A stretch of DNA of 25,954 nt from Labilithrix sp. Lineage in GTDB: Bacteria > Myxococcota > Polyangia > Polyangiales > Polyangiaceae. Made by a program: the position numbers and the translations under genes. The notes beneath the pieces were generated by a model. That model worked only from the letters and a program-made list of their open reading frames with translations, made no database searches and was not told the origin of the DNA. The stretch covers positions 1 through 25,954 of the forward strand of contig JAQBQL010000054.1 in NCBI GenBank assembly GCA_028287035.1, in the 5' to 3' direction. The first letter of the stretch is position 1, and the number at the start of each line of letters is the position of its first letter. Shown piece by piece: positions 1-8,104 of this stretch.

Positions 1-938
1 TGGCGCGAGTAGTTCTCGATGCCGTTGCAGAAGCCCATCTGCTCCATCATCTCGATGTCGTAGAGGGTCCGCTGCTCGAGGCGCTGCTTCTCGACGAAGC
101 GCACCGACTTGTCGAGGAAGTCGAGCCGGTCGCGGAGCTCGTCGCGGATCTGCGAGATCGCCCGGCGCATCTGCTCCTGCGGCGTCACGTAGTGGGAGCC
201 CGGGAAGATGGCATACCGGTCGAGGTTGCCCTTCGCCTTGCCACGGATCGGGTCGACCTCGCGAATGGCCTCGACCATGTCACCGAAGAACTCGATCCGT
301 ACTGCGGTATCGGACTCGTAGGCGGGGAACACCTCGACCACATCGCCGCGGACCCGGAACGTACCGCGGTGGAAATCGATGTCGTTACGCTCGTACTGGA
401 TGTCGACGAGCATCCGCAGCAGGTTGTCGCGGCGATACTCCTCGCCCACCTTGAGGTCGATGAGGAGGCCGGCGTAGCTCTCGGCGGAGCCGATGCCGTA
501 GATGCAGCTCACCGATGCGATGATGATGACGTCGCGACGGGACAGGAGCGCGCGCGTCGCCGAGTGACGCATGCGGTCGATCTGGTCGTTGATGATCGCG
601 TCCTTGTCGATGTACGTGTCGCTCGTCGGGACGTACGCCTCGGGCTGGTAGTAGTCGTAATAGCTGACGAAGTACTCGACCGCGTTCTCCGGGAAGAGCT
701 CCTTCATCTCGCCGTAGAGCTGCGCGGCCAGCGTCTTGTTCGGCGCCATGATGAGCGTCGGGCGGCCGAACTTCTCGATGACGTTCGCGATGGTGAACGT
801 CTTGCCCGAGCCCGTGATCCCGAGCAGCACCTGATGCTGCTCGTTCTGCTCGAGCCCGGCCATCAGCTGCTTGATGGCCGTCGGCTGATCGCCTCGCGGC
901 TCGAACTGCGACGCGAGCTTGAAGGGGCTACTCGACAT
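1..938 (-). CDS. uvrB: UvrB, excinuclease ABC subunit B (3' part missing)
   Basis: DNA-damage recognition helicase-like subunit of UvrABC nucleotide excision repair, cytoplasmic. The first 312 codons are present; the gene runs off the left edge, so the helicase C-terminal and UvrC-interacting parts are not seen. Seen: the family N-terminus [17 protein letters not shown], Walker A GITGSGKT at residues 40-47, the [11 protein letters not shown] motif near 65-75, and the DNA-gripping beta-hairpin [12 protein letters not shown] at about 93-104. The ATG at 938 matches the usual family start, but no clear Shine-Dalgarno precedes it. It is the last gene visible in a co-oriented block; 75 bp separate it from the upstream deaminase gene. 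A perfect inverted repeat at 1000-1017 lies in that gap and could be an operator. Identification is very secure. Confidence 0.97.
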   Translation of the reverse strand, partial: MSSSPFKLASQFEPRGDQPTAIKQLMAGLEQNEQHQVLLGITGSGKTFTIANVIEKFGRPTLIMAPNKTLAAQLYGEMKELFPENAVEYFVSYYDYYQPEAYVPTSDTYIDKDAIINDQIDRMRHSATRALLSRRDVIIIASVSCIYGIGSAESYAGLLIDLKVGEEYRRDNLLRMLVDIQYERNDIDFHRGTFRVRGDVVEVFPAYESDTAVRIEFFGDMVEAIREVDPIRGKAKGNLDRYAIFPGSHYVTPQEQMRRAISQIRDELRDRLDFLDKSVRFVEKQRLEQRTLYDIEMMEQMGFCNGIENYSR

Positions 939-999
939 GAGGAACCCGGAATCATGCGGCGTCCCCCCGTGCCTCCGCAAGCGCGGCGAGGCGAATGTT

Positions 1000-1017
1000 C
1001 TGACAGCTACATGTCAG
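1000..1017 (-). promoter_or_regulatory. Perfect inverted repeat upstream of uvrB, candidate operator
   Basis: CTGACA and TGTCAG arms flank a 6-bp spacer, 62 bp upstream of the uvrB start and overlapping the stop codon of the preceding gene (1014-1016). uvrB is a typical SOS gene, so a LexA-like site is plausible, but the CTG-N12-CAG spacing is two bases longer than the E. coli CTG-N10-CAG box. No T-run follows, so a terminator is less likely. Tentative. Confidence 0.35.
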
Positions 1018-2183
1018 GTTTGTCGCGAACTCAGCACCGCCGGGCCGCCGCTGAACACGAGCGCGTCGAGGAGGAGCTCGTCGGGCACGAGCGCGAGCGA
1101 CGGATGGTCGCGGTCGGCCACGATCGTTCCGCCCGCATCGGGGAAGCCGCAGGCCTCGGCGCCGTTCGTCGAGCCAGCCGTCCAGAGCTCCTCCGCGGGC
1201 GACCCGTGCGGGGGCGCGAACGTCACGCGCTTCCCCGTGCGCAGGCGCTCGAGGGTCTCGAGGGCGCGCAGCTCGGCGAAGGGGTCGGTGACGACGTGGC
1301 TGTCGACGCCCGTGCAGAGGCGGACGCCCGCCTGCCGCAGCGCGCTCAGGTCGGGGAGCCCGTCGCCCAGGTCGGCCTCGGTCGTCGGGCAGACGCAGGC
1401 GAAGGCGCGCGCGGCGCCCAGCATCGAAGCCTCGTCCTTCGTGAGGTGCGTCGCGTGCACCGCCACGAACCGCGGGCCGAGGACGCCCCGCTCGGCCAGC
1501 AGCTCGATCGGACGGCGGCCCGTCTCGGCGACGCACTCGGTGATCTCCCGCGGCTGCTCGGCGACGTGCATGTGGAACGGGAGATCGTGCTGCGACGCGT
1601 ACGCGGCGAGCTCCGGGAGCCAGTCGGGCGGGACGGCGCGGACCGAGTGGGGAGCGACGCCGATGCGGACCGCCGGGTCGCCCGCGTAGCGCGCCCGGAG
1701 CGTGTCCACGTCGCGGAGGACGTCGTCCACCGACGCGTCGCAGAAGCGTCGCTGCTCGGGCTCGGCGGGGCGACCAGGTCCCGCGCGGTGGTAGGCGACG
1801 CGAAGGAGGGCGATGCGAAGGCCCTCGGCGCGCGCGGCCCGGATGACCGCGTCGCTCATCGCGGTCCGCTCCGCGTAGGGCTCGCCTCCGGGCTGGTGGT
1901 GGACGTAGTGGAACTCGCCGACGGTGCGCACGCCGGCCTGGAACAGCTCGCGGAAGGCGACGCGGCTCACGCGCTCGATCGATGCCGGATCGAGCGCCGC
2001 CGCGACGCGGTACATCGCCCCGCGCCAGGACCAGAAGTCGCCGCCGGAGGCTTCGTCCGGCGGACGCTGCGCGGCGCCTCGCATCGCGCGCTGGAAGGCG
2101 TGCGAGTGGGCGGTGGCGAGCGCGGGCAGGAGGATCGAGCGGCCGTCCGCCGCCAGCGACAGCATGGCCCGGAACGCTAGCAC
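1014..2183 (-). CDS. hutF: Formimidoylglutamate deiminase (HutF-like amidohydrolase)
   Basis: Predicted to hydrolyse N-formimino-L-glutamate to N-formyl-L-glutamate and ammonia in histidine breakdown; cytoplasmic TIM-barrel metallo-enzyme, 389 aa. Seen: metal-binding HSH at residues 26-28 followed by AFQRAM, the HutF hallmark FHYVHH at 91-96, HSVRAV at 179-184, HMHVAEQ at 204-210, a histidine pair H243/H246, and the catalytic-type aspartate D294 in TGVDSHV. The full set of expected ligands is therefore present. Odd: only about 25 residues precede HSH, whereas HutF proteins usually carry an extra N-terminal beta-sandwich strand region; no ATG or GTG is available in frame between the GTG at 2183 and the in-frame stop at 2349. 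The start lies 5 nt after the upstream stop. No other hut gene is in the window. A related amidohydrolase with another substrate is possible but less likely. Confidence 0.85.
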   Translation of the reverse strand: MLAFRAMLSLAADGRSILLPALATAHSHAFQRAMRGAAQRPPDEASGGDFWSWRGAMYRVAAALDPASIERVSRVAFRELFQAGVRTVGEFHYVHHQPGGEPYAERTAMSDAVIRAARAEGLRIALLRVAYHRAGPGRPAEPEQRRFCDASVDDVLRDVDTLRARYAGDPAVRIGVAPHSVRAVPPDWLPELAAYASQHDLPFHMHVAEQPREITECVAETGRRPIELLAERGVLGPRFVAVHATHLTKDEASMLGAARAFACVCPTTEADLGDGLPDLSALRQAGVRLCTGVDSHVVTDPFAELRALETLERLRTGKRVTFAPPHGSPAEELWTAGSTNGAEACGFPDAGGTIVADRDHPSLALVPDELLLDALVFSGGPAVLSSRQT

Positions 2184-2188
2184 CGAAG

Positions 2189-2740
2189 CTACTGGCGCAT
2201 CACGTCGGCGCTGGAGCGCGTCACGAAGAAGTACCGCGGCCAGTGGCGGTAGAAGGTCGTGCGCAGGACCGGCGCGCCGTCCGCCGGGTCGACGTCCTGG
2301 CCGAAGCCGCCGACCACGCGGACCAGCGACCCGATGCCGACCGACCGCTCACCGAGATCGTCCTCGGGACGGAGCCGAGCGAGCACGTGCACGATCCCGA
2401 AGTCGCGGTCGCTCACGGTGACGCGGCAGGTGTCCTCGTCGTGAGCGTTGGAGCACAGGTTTCGCGTCTCGAGCTTGCGGACGCTGAGCGTGAGGTAAGC
2501 GGCGCCTCCCGGTCCCGGAGCGCGCCCGGTGACGACCCCGAAGAGCGTCACCTTCGAGGCGCGCCACGCCTCGCGCTCACGCGCGAACATGACCGGGTCG
2601 TACGCCCGTGCGCCGGACTCGGCGGCCTGCTCCTCTGAGGTCGGCGTGTACGTCGGGCTGTAGCCGTAAGGCCCTGCGCCATGGCAGGCGGCCAGGGCGA
2701 CGACACCGAGAGCGAGAGTCGCGCGCAGGCCACCGATCAT
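2189..2740 (-). CDS. Small predicted outer-membrane lipoprotein
   Basis: 183-aa secreted protein. The N-terminus has a short basic region, a hydrophobic stretch and a lipobox LAAC with Cys19, so it is probably lipidated; residue +2 after the cysteine is not Asp, which favours the outer membrane. The remainder (about 55-183) is predicted beta-rich, with segments such as VTLFGVVTG, YLTLSVRKLE and SLVRVVGGF that recall Slp-type or OB-fold-like envelope lipoproteins; this likeness is weak and I do not assign a family. A cysteine pair (CSNAHDEDTC) could form a disulphide. It sits 15 nt downstream of the vWA gene and 5 nt upstream of the deaminase gene, so it is surely co-transcribed. Function unknown. 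Confidence 0.8.
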   Translation of the reverse strand: MIGGLRATLALGVVALAACHGAGPYGYSPTYTPTSEEQAAESGARAYDPVMFAREREAWRASKVTLFGVVTGRAPGPGGAAYLTLSVRKLETRNLCSNAHDEDTCRVTVSDRDFGIVHVLARLRPEDDLGERSVGIGSLVRVVGGFGQDVDPADGAPVLRTTFYRHWPRYFFVTRSSADVMRQ

Positions 2741-2755
2741 CGCTCGTCTTCTAGC

Positions 2756-4756
2756 TCACCTGCCGGCCGGCGATCCACCGGCGCCCGGCGGATCCGCGGC
2801 GGGCGCGGCACGACCGGGCGCGAGGGCACGCGCGACGAGCTCCGCGGCGACGAGCGCGAGGAGCGCCAGGGCGACCATCCACGAGATGTCGACGATGGCG
2901 ACGCCGCCCCCGAGGGCCGACGACGTGGCGCTGGGGGCCACGGGGCGCGCCCGGAGATCGATCTCGCGCGCGAGCGGCGCCGCGACCCGCAGCTCCTTCG
3001 CGCCGTCGATGGTGACCGCGTACGCGCCGGCGAGCGTCGGAACGAGGCGGAGGGTCCCGTCCTCGCGCGTGACGGCGAGCGGGACGCTCTTCGTGCCTGC
3101 GCCAGGCCCTTGCGCCTCGACCGCGCGGGCGCCCGCGAACGTCCAGGGGACCCCGACGTCGCCGCGGCGCGGGGCGGCGCGCTGCTTCGCCTCGGTGACG
3201 AACGCGTCGAGCATCGCGAGGAACCCCGGGCGGAGCGCGAGGTCGCTCGTCTCGACCGAGAACGGCAGCGTGGTCAGCCAGAAGTCGCCGCGGCCTCGCG
3301 CCCGGCGCGCGAGGAGCGGGATGCCGTCCGCCCACTTCACGAGGGGCTCGTAGGTGGCGAGGTCCTGCTCGGCCAGCTTCGCGCGGCCGTGCGGCGCCAG
3401 GTCGGCAAGGCTCGCCGCCGCTTCCCCGAAGAAGGAGGCGCCGGAGGCCACGTCGACGCCGGCGGCGCCCGCCGGATCCCAGCCCACCGACTGCGCGAGG
3501 AGCGGCTCGAAGTTGGCGCCCAGCGGCGCGGCGGCGGCCCTCCGCCCGAGCGTCACGAGCAGCATGCCGCCCTGATCGACGAAGGCGCCGAGCGCGCGCC
3601 GCTGCTCGGGCGTGAAGCCCGGCGGGTCGTCGACGATGATCGCGGCGAACGGCGCGGTGTCCTCGCGGCGGTCCGGAACCTGCGGGATGGGGCGCACCGC
3701 GAGCTCCACGTGCAGCGCCGCGAGCGCCTGCTCGACGACCGGGGCGCCGCCGGTCGCGACCGCCTCCTCCGTGCGGTCACCGACGACCGCGAGCGAAGCG
3801 GGGCCCACCTCGACGATCACCGGCGCGCGGTCGTCGGCAGCGATCGCGTCCTTGCCGGTGAGGCTCGCGGTGAGCTCCTTCGTCTCGTCGGCGGCGACCG
3901 CGAGCGTCGCCTCGCCGGCCTGCGTCTGCGGGAGCGGCGCCGATTGGAGGACCCGGTCGCCATCCTTGATCTGGACCTCGCGTCGGGCGGCGGCCCCGGC
4001 GGTCGAGCAGGCGAACCGCACGCGGGTCCGGGCCCCCGAACGATCGGCGCTCAGGATCCCGCAGTCCTCGGCCGGCGTGCGTAGCTCGGGCATCGCGACC
4101 CAGACCGGGAGCGCCGAGCCCTCGCCGAGCGGCGGAGCATCCGGCTTGCCGTCGGCGAGGTCGGAGAGGACGATCACACGGCGATCGATCTGCGGCAGCT
4201 CGGTGACGAGCGTGCGCCCGATCGCCACCGCGCCGTCGAGGTCGGTGCCGCGGTCGGTCTCGGTGAGAGCGTCGAGCGCGGCGCGCGCCGCCGAGATGTC
4301 GGTGGTTGCCGCGAGCGCCACGCGCGCCGGCGAACCCGCGAGCACGATCGCCGCCGCGTCCCCCTCGCGGAGCGCGGCCAGGATCTCACGGGCGCCCTCC
4401 TGCGCCCGCGTGAAGCGCGTCTTTCCGCTGCCGTCGACGACGCGCATGCTCATCGAGTCGTCGAGCACGATGGCCACCGCGACCGAGGTGCCGGAGCGGC
4501 TGAGCGCGAGCCGCGAGCACTTCACGAACGGCGACGCGCCGAGCAGCGCGAGCGCCACCACCGACAGCGCACGGATCGCGAAGAGCCCGCGATCCTCGAG
4601 GCGAGCGCGGCGCCGTGCCTTCGGGGGCGTCGGCGGCACGAGGCGCGTCGGGGCGAACGTGCGCTCCTCGGCCTGCTGGCGGCGAAGTCGATGCGCGAGA
4701 TACGGGGCGGCGACGAGGCCCGCGACCGCGAGGGCGAGGATCGTGAGGAACGTCAC
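2756..4756 (-). CDS. BatA-like membrane protein with von Willebrand A domain
   Basis: 666-aa inner-membrane protein. Seen in order: an N-terminal helix at about 5-20, the basic BatA-type linker, a second helix at about 58-76, then a vWA domain with a complete MIDAS metal site (D99-x-S101-x-S103 in DDSMSM, T171 in RGTDLDGA, D199 in VIVLSDLADG), a middle region with a glutamine-amidotransferase-like segment around VDDPPGFTPEQRRALGAFVDQGG, and a C-terminal helix at about 635-655. The family (Bat/aerotolerance-like, TIGR02226 N-terminal domain) usually works with a DUF58 protein and a MoxR AAA+ ATPase. The GTG start overlaps the stop of the DUF58 gene by 4 nt (GTGA), which supports translational coupling. 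No MoxR gene is adjacent. Its substrate cannot be told from sequence. Confidence 0.88.
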   Translation of the reverse strand: MTFLTILALAVAGLVAAPYLAHRLRRQQAEERTFAPTRLVPPTPPKARRRARLEDRGLFAIRALSVVALALLGASPFVKCSRLALSRSGTSVAVAIVLDDSMSMRVVDGSGKTRFTRAQEGAREILAALREGDAAAIVLAGSPARVALAATTDISAARAALDALTETDRGTDLDGAVAIGRTLVTELPQIDRRVIVLSDLADGKPDAPPLGEGSALPVWVAMPELRTPAEDCGILSADRSGARTRVRFACSTAGAAARREVQIKDGDRVLQSAPLPQTQAGEATLAVAADETKELTASLTGKDAIAADDRAPVIVEVGPASLAVVGDRTEEAVATGGAPVVEQALAALHVELAVRPIPQVPDRREDTAPFAAIIVDDPPGFTPEQRRALGAFVDQGGMLLVTLGRRAAAAPLGANFEPLLAQSVGWDPAGAAGVDVASGASFFGEAAASLADLAPHGRAKLAEQDLATYEPLVKWADGIPLLARRARGRGDFWLTTLPFSVETSDLALRPGFLAMLDAFVTEAKQRAAPRRGDVGVPWTFAGARAVEAQGPGAGTKSVPLAVTREDGTLRLVPTLAGAYAVTIDGAKELRVAAPLAREIDLRARPVAPSATSSALGGGVAIVDISWMVALALLALVAAELVARALAPGRAAPAADPPGAGGSPAGR

Positions 4757-5685
4757 AGCACCGCCTCGACGATGCTGCGCACCGCGGCCACCGGATCCTG
4801 ATCGGTGGTCATGCGCAGGAAGCTCGCCCCGCGGCCGACGAGCTTCCGCCGCCAGCTCTCCTGGAGCTCGGCGAGCGCCGCGAGGTACCGTTCCTTCGCG
4901 GCCTCGTCGGTCTCGACGGTGACGCTGCCCTCCATCGACCGCAGGCGGACCGTCTCCTGGAACGGAAAGGTCGCCTCGTCGGGATCGAGGACCTGCACCA
5001 CGACCACCACGCGGCCGCGCGTCGCGATCGCCGAGATGCGCTCGGGAGCCTCGGGCGGCAGATCGAGGAGATCGCTGAGCACGACCACCACCGACCCGCG
5101 GCGTGCAGCGCGGGCAAGCGCTGCGAGCGCCCGATCCACGGTGGCGAGGTCGGCGAGCGCGTCGCCCTCCGCGCGCTGGCTCTCGAGCGCGTCGACCACG
5201 CGCTCGAACGCCTCACGACCGCCGCTCACGGGCACGCCGAGCGCCTGCGGTGAGCCGCCGATGAACCCGAGGCCCACGGGGTCGCCGCTGCGGATCGCGA
5301 TGCGCGCGAGGGCCGCCGCGACGAGCGACGCCCACGCCGCCTTCGAGGCCGGCGCGCGCGAGCCTCGGTAGCCCATCGAGGCCGTCGAATCGACGACGAG
5401 CCGGAGCGCGCGGTCGGTCTCCGTCTCGAACTGGCGGACGAGGAGGTGGTCGTGGCGGAGCAGCGATCGCACGTCCAGCCAGCGGAGGTCGTCGCCCGCG
5501 GAGTACGCGCGATGCCCTCCGAACTCGACGCCGGCGCCCTTGCGCGCGCTGCGATGCGCGCCTGCGTAGACGCCTTCCGCCACCATGCGCGCGCGGATGC
5601 GGAGCGGCCCGAGGCTACCCCAGTCGACGTTGCGACGGAGGCCGGCTGCCTTCTCGGGGAACGTGCTGTCGGCCGTTCGCTTCAC
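4753..5685 (-). CDS. DUF58 domain protein
   Basis: 310-aa protein of the DUF58 family, which has a vWA-like fold and commonly pairs with MoxR ATPases. Seen: the family core GGHRAYSAGDDLRWLDV at about 56-72, then VVDSTASM with a MIDAS-like D99-S-T-A-S, and a later VVVLSDLLDLPPEAP strand with the acidic residue. I choose the GTG at 5685 (VKRTADSTF): a longer frame to 5787 would overlap the end of the preceding gene by 53 bp and adds only an Arg/Pro-rich stretch; GAGG lies about 10 nt upstream of 5685. The GTG also lies just downstream of a strong hairpin. The 3' end overlaps the vWA gene (GTGA). The family assignment is secure, the molecular role is not known. Confidence 0.88.
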   Translation of the reverse strand: MKRTADSTFPEKAAGLRRNVDWGSLGPLRIRARMVAEGVYAGAHRSARKGAGVEFGGHRAYSAGDDLRWLDVRSLLRHDHLLVRQFETETDRALRLVVDSTASMGYRGSRAPASKAAWASLVAAALARIAIRSGDPVGLGFIGGSPQALGVPVSGGREAFERVVDALESQRAEGDALADLATVDRALAALARAARRGSVVVVLSDLLDLPPEAPERISAIATRGRVVVVVQVLDPDEATFPFQETVRLRSMEGSVTVETDEAAKERYLAALAELQESWRRKLVGRGASFLRMTTDQDPVAAVRSIVEAVL

Positions 5686-5704
5686 GGGAAAAGCCCTCGT
5701 GGAA

Positions 5705-5728
5705 CGTCCCGGGCGTGGGCCCGGGACG
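5705..5728 (-). terminator. Strong GC hairpin between two genes, terminator or attenuator
   Basis: Perfect 10-bp arms (CGTCCCGGGC and its complement) enclose a 4-nt loop, starting 6 nt after the stop of the lipoprotein gene and ending about 20 nt before the DUF58 start. Downstream on the transcribed strand there is only a TTCC and, later, TTTT, so it is not a textbook intrinsic terminator. It may lower expression of the distal genes or protect the 3' end of the upstream message. Confidence 0.55.
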
Positions 5729-5734
5729 CGCCCG

Positions 5735-7972
5735 TCACGGGAGACCGACCTCGGGGACGGGGCCGCCGATCTGGGCGCGATTGCCACTCAGGATCTCGCG
5801 GGCGAGCGCGCTCTCCATGAGATCCAGGCCGGGCGCGCTGACCACCTGCTTCAGCGCGTCGTCCGCGCCCTTCGCGTCGCCGGCGATGCGCCGGTCCATC
5901 GCGGTGTAGAAGAGCGCCTCGGTCTTCTGCGAGGGCGTCTGCGCTGCGCTCTGGAGGTCCTGCGCCTTCAGCTTGCCGGCGCCGAACGCCGCGACCTTGC
6001 CGATCCAGCGCGGATCGCTCGAGGCGTCGAGGAGGACGCGTTCGGCGAGCCCCTCGTTGCCGGCGTTGCCGCTGTTGGCGGTGGGCACCGGCGGGGTCTT
6101 CGTCTGCCGCTCGAGGACGCGCACCCAGAGCGCGTAGTAGACGACGTCCTCGCGCGGCAGCTCGGAGCCGACGCCGCGCGCCAGCCCATCGCGTGCCGCC
6201 GCGAGGTCGCCCTTCACGAACGCCCGGCCGACGATCTGTCCAATGGTCGCGGCGGTCTGGCGCTTGTCGCGCGGCGACGCCTCGAGGGCGCGGTCGAGCG
6301 CCTTCATGGCGCTCGGGGCGGCGCCGAAGCGGTCGAGGGCGCGGGCGATGAGGCGCTCGATGCGCGCGCGATCGTCGCCCTCGGCTCCGCTGCGTGCTTT
6401 CGCGAGGTCGCGGAGCGCGTCCGACAGGGGCTTGCGCGCGCCGGTCGCATCGCCACCCTCGCGCGAGATGTCGCTCTGGAGCAGCAGGATCTCGGCGCGC
6501 AGCGCGGGATCCTTCGCCACGTCCTCGGCCGCCAGCGCGTCCTTGATGCGGGCGTCGGCGTTCTTCGGCTGACCGTCGTGCCAGTCGATGCGCGCGAGCG
6601 CTAGGAGCACGGCGCCGGTCTTCTCGCGATCGGCCGAGGCCTGGAGCAGCTGGCGGGACTCGTCGAGGCGCCCTTCGCGCAGCTCGATCTCGCCCATCAT
6701 CCCGTACACGCGCGCCGGCCCGGGCTGCGCCTTCTTCGTCGCGTCGCCGATGGCGAGGAGCGGCTGCGCGGCCTTGAAGGTGCGGCGGACCCCGTCCGGC
6801 TCCTCGGACTCGAGCGACCGGCCCATCGCCTGCATCGTCACCGCGAGCGCGAGACCGACGATGCGCGGATCCTTCTGGGCGCGCACCGCGTCGGCGAGGA
6901 TCGCGGGCGCCGCCTCGCCCATGCCGAGGTCGACCAGCATCGCCGCGACGAAGGCGGCGGGCTCCGCGGAGGTCGCATCGAGGCGGTAGGCCTCGACGGC
7001 GGACGTGAAGGACGCCACGCGCAGGAGCTCCGCGTCACGGCCGAAGTCCTCTTCCTCGGAGTGGGCCTGGCGCGGCGGCGGCCGGAGCATGCGCGCGAGA
7101 TCGAGCCAGCGGTCGGACTCCGGCTTCTCGATGACCGCCTCGAGCGCGCGCACGAGCTCGGGCCGCGCGATCTCGCGCACCTTGTCGAGCGACTGGAGAG
7201 CGGCCTTCGGGTCGGCGTTGCGCAGGTGGATGGCGGCGAGGACGGTGGGGCCCGTCTCGAGCGCGCGCACCGCCTCGAGGCCCTCTTCGCGGGACACCTG
7301 CGTGCCGCGCTGGCGCCGCGCCGTGCGCACGGCTGCGGCCTTCTCGATGAACTCGTTCGTGCGGGCGACCGCCTCGTCGCGCGCTTCCTTGCTCGGCTCG
7401 AGCAGGTGCCGCTGCACCGCCGCCGCCTCGAGCGCGCCAGCCGTCTGCATGACGCCGCCGCCGCCCGTGTCGCGCGTCCAGGCGAGGATCGCCTCGAGGT
7501 GCGCCTTGATGTCGGGCCGCTCGTTCGGGGGCGCGAGGCGCATCAGCATCTCGTACGTCGCGCGCGCCTTGCCCTCGTCGCCGCGCCGCGCGAACTCGTC
7601 GGACGAGGCCCGCAGCGCCTCGTAGCCGCGCGAGCCGAGCGTCTCGGGGGTCAGCTCGCCCGAGCGCACGAGGTACATCGCGCCGGCCAGCGACGAGACG
7701 GCGCGCTCGTGATCCTTGCTCTTGAAGCGCGTGGCGACGCGGGCCATCTGCCGGCCGACGACGCCGTTGAGACGGAGCTTCCGCTCCTTGCTGTCCGGCT
7801 CGCTCGCCATGAGATCGCGGACCGCTCCGGCGAACGCCTCGTCGCTCACCTCGCTGCCCGCAACGGTGGCGCGCTCGGCGTTGTGCACCGGGCTCCCGTA
7901 GGAACGACCCGAGCCGCATCCGGTGGACGCGATCGCTCCGCCGAGAAAGAGAAGGGTCGCGAGCCGACGCAT
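5735..7972 (-). CDS. Large TPR-like helical-repeat lipoprotein
   Basis: 745-aa secreted protein. The ATG at 7972 gives a signal peptide MRRLATLLFLGGAIASTGC with Cys19 in a weak lipobox (STGC); an upstream start at 8053 would add 27 residues with no export logic, so I reject it. The rest is almost entirely alpha-helical, with TPR-type A/G/Y/A spacing visible in several places, for example ARVYGMMGEIELREGRLDESRQ, AVLLALARIDWHDGQPKNADA and ALFYTAMDRRIAGDAKGADDA (quoted segments are separate repeats). TPR proteins act as scaffolds. It heads the minus-strand block, and DUF58/vWA loci often carry TPR proteins, so a role in that envelope complex is plausible. Not identified further. Confidence 0.8.
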   Translation of the reverse strand: MRRLATLLFLGGAIASTGCGSGRSYGSPVHNAERATVAGSEVSDEAFAGAVRDLMASEPDSKERKLRLNGVVGRQMARVATRFKSKDHERAVSSLAGAMYLVRSGELTPETLGSRGYEALRASSDEFARRGDEGKARATYEMLMRLAPPNERPDIKAHLEAILAWTRDTGGGGVMQTAGALEAAAVQRHLLEPSKEARDEAVARTNEFIEKAAAVRTARRQRGTQVSREEGLEAVRALETGPTVLAAIHLRNADPKAALQSLDKVREIARPELVRALEAVIEKPESDRWLDLARMLRPPPRQAHSEEEDFGRDAELLRVASFTSAVEAYRLDATSAEPAAFVAAMLVDLGMGEAAPAILADAVRAQKDPRIVGLALAVTMQAMGRSLESEEPDGVRRTFKAAQPLLAIGDATKKAQPGPARVYGMMGEIELREGRLDESRQLLQASADREKTGAVLLALARIDWHDGQPKNADARIKDALAAEDVAKDPALRAEILLLQSDISREGGDATGARKPLSDALRDLAKARSGAEGDDRARIERLIARALDRFGAAPSAMKALDRALEASPRDKRQTAATIGQIVGRAFVKGDLAAARDGLARGVGSELPREDVVYYALWVRVLERQTKTPPVPTANSGNAGNEGLAERVLLDASSDPRWIGKVAAFGAGKLKAQDLQSAAQTPSQKTEALFYTAMDRRIAGDAKGADDALKQVVSAPGLDLMESALAREILSGNRAQIGGPVPEVGLP

Positions 7973-8104
7973 GGGAGAGGGCAGTCTATCCCGCACGGGA
8001 GCCCCAGCGCCAGGACACGCGCCGACCGGAATGGCGAAAGAGCGGGGAATCAAACCCGCGCCCCGGCCGTTGGTCCGCGCCCTTCATCAGGTAGCCTCAT
8101 CACC
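7973..8104. promoter_or_regulatory. Divergent intergenic region, promoters not resolved
   Basis: 132 bp between the minus-strand lipoprotein gene and the plus-strand response regulator; promoters for both must lie here. On the minus strand a TAGACT (7983-7988) is a possible -10 element but has no good -35. On the plus strand TTGGTC (8070-8075), a 16-bp spacer and TAGCCT (8092-8097) form a weak sigma-70-like pair. I see no sigma-54 (-24/-12) element. Confidence 0.3.

Noticed and set aside
192..2180. Long plus-strand open frame (662 codons) opposite uvrB and hutF
   Set aside because: It is antisense to two well-recognised genes; its protein is Arg/Asp/Val-rich with no family motif, as expected for the mirror frame of GC-rich coding DNA.
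8032..8059. tRNA-like T-arm followed by CCA on the minus strand (GCGGGTTTGATTCCCCGC)
   Set aside because: The loop is 8 nt rather than 7, and no D-arm, anticodon arm or matching 5' acceptor strand could be found; it is probably chance.
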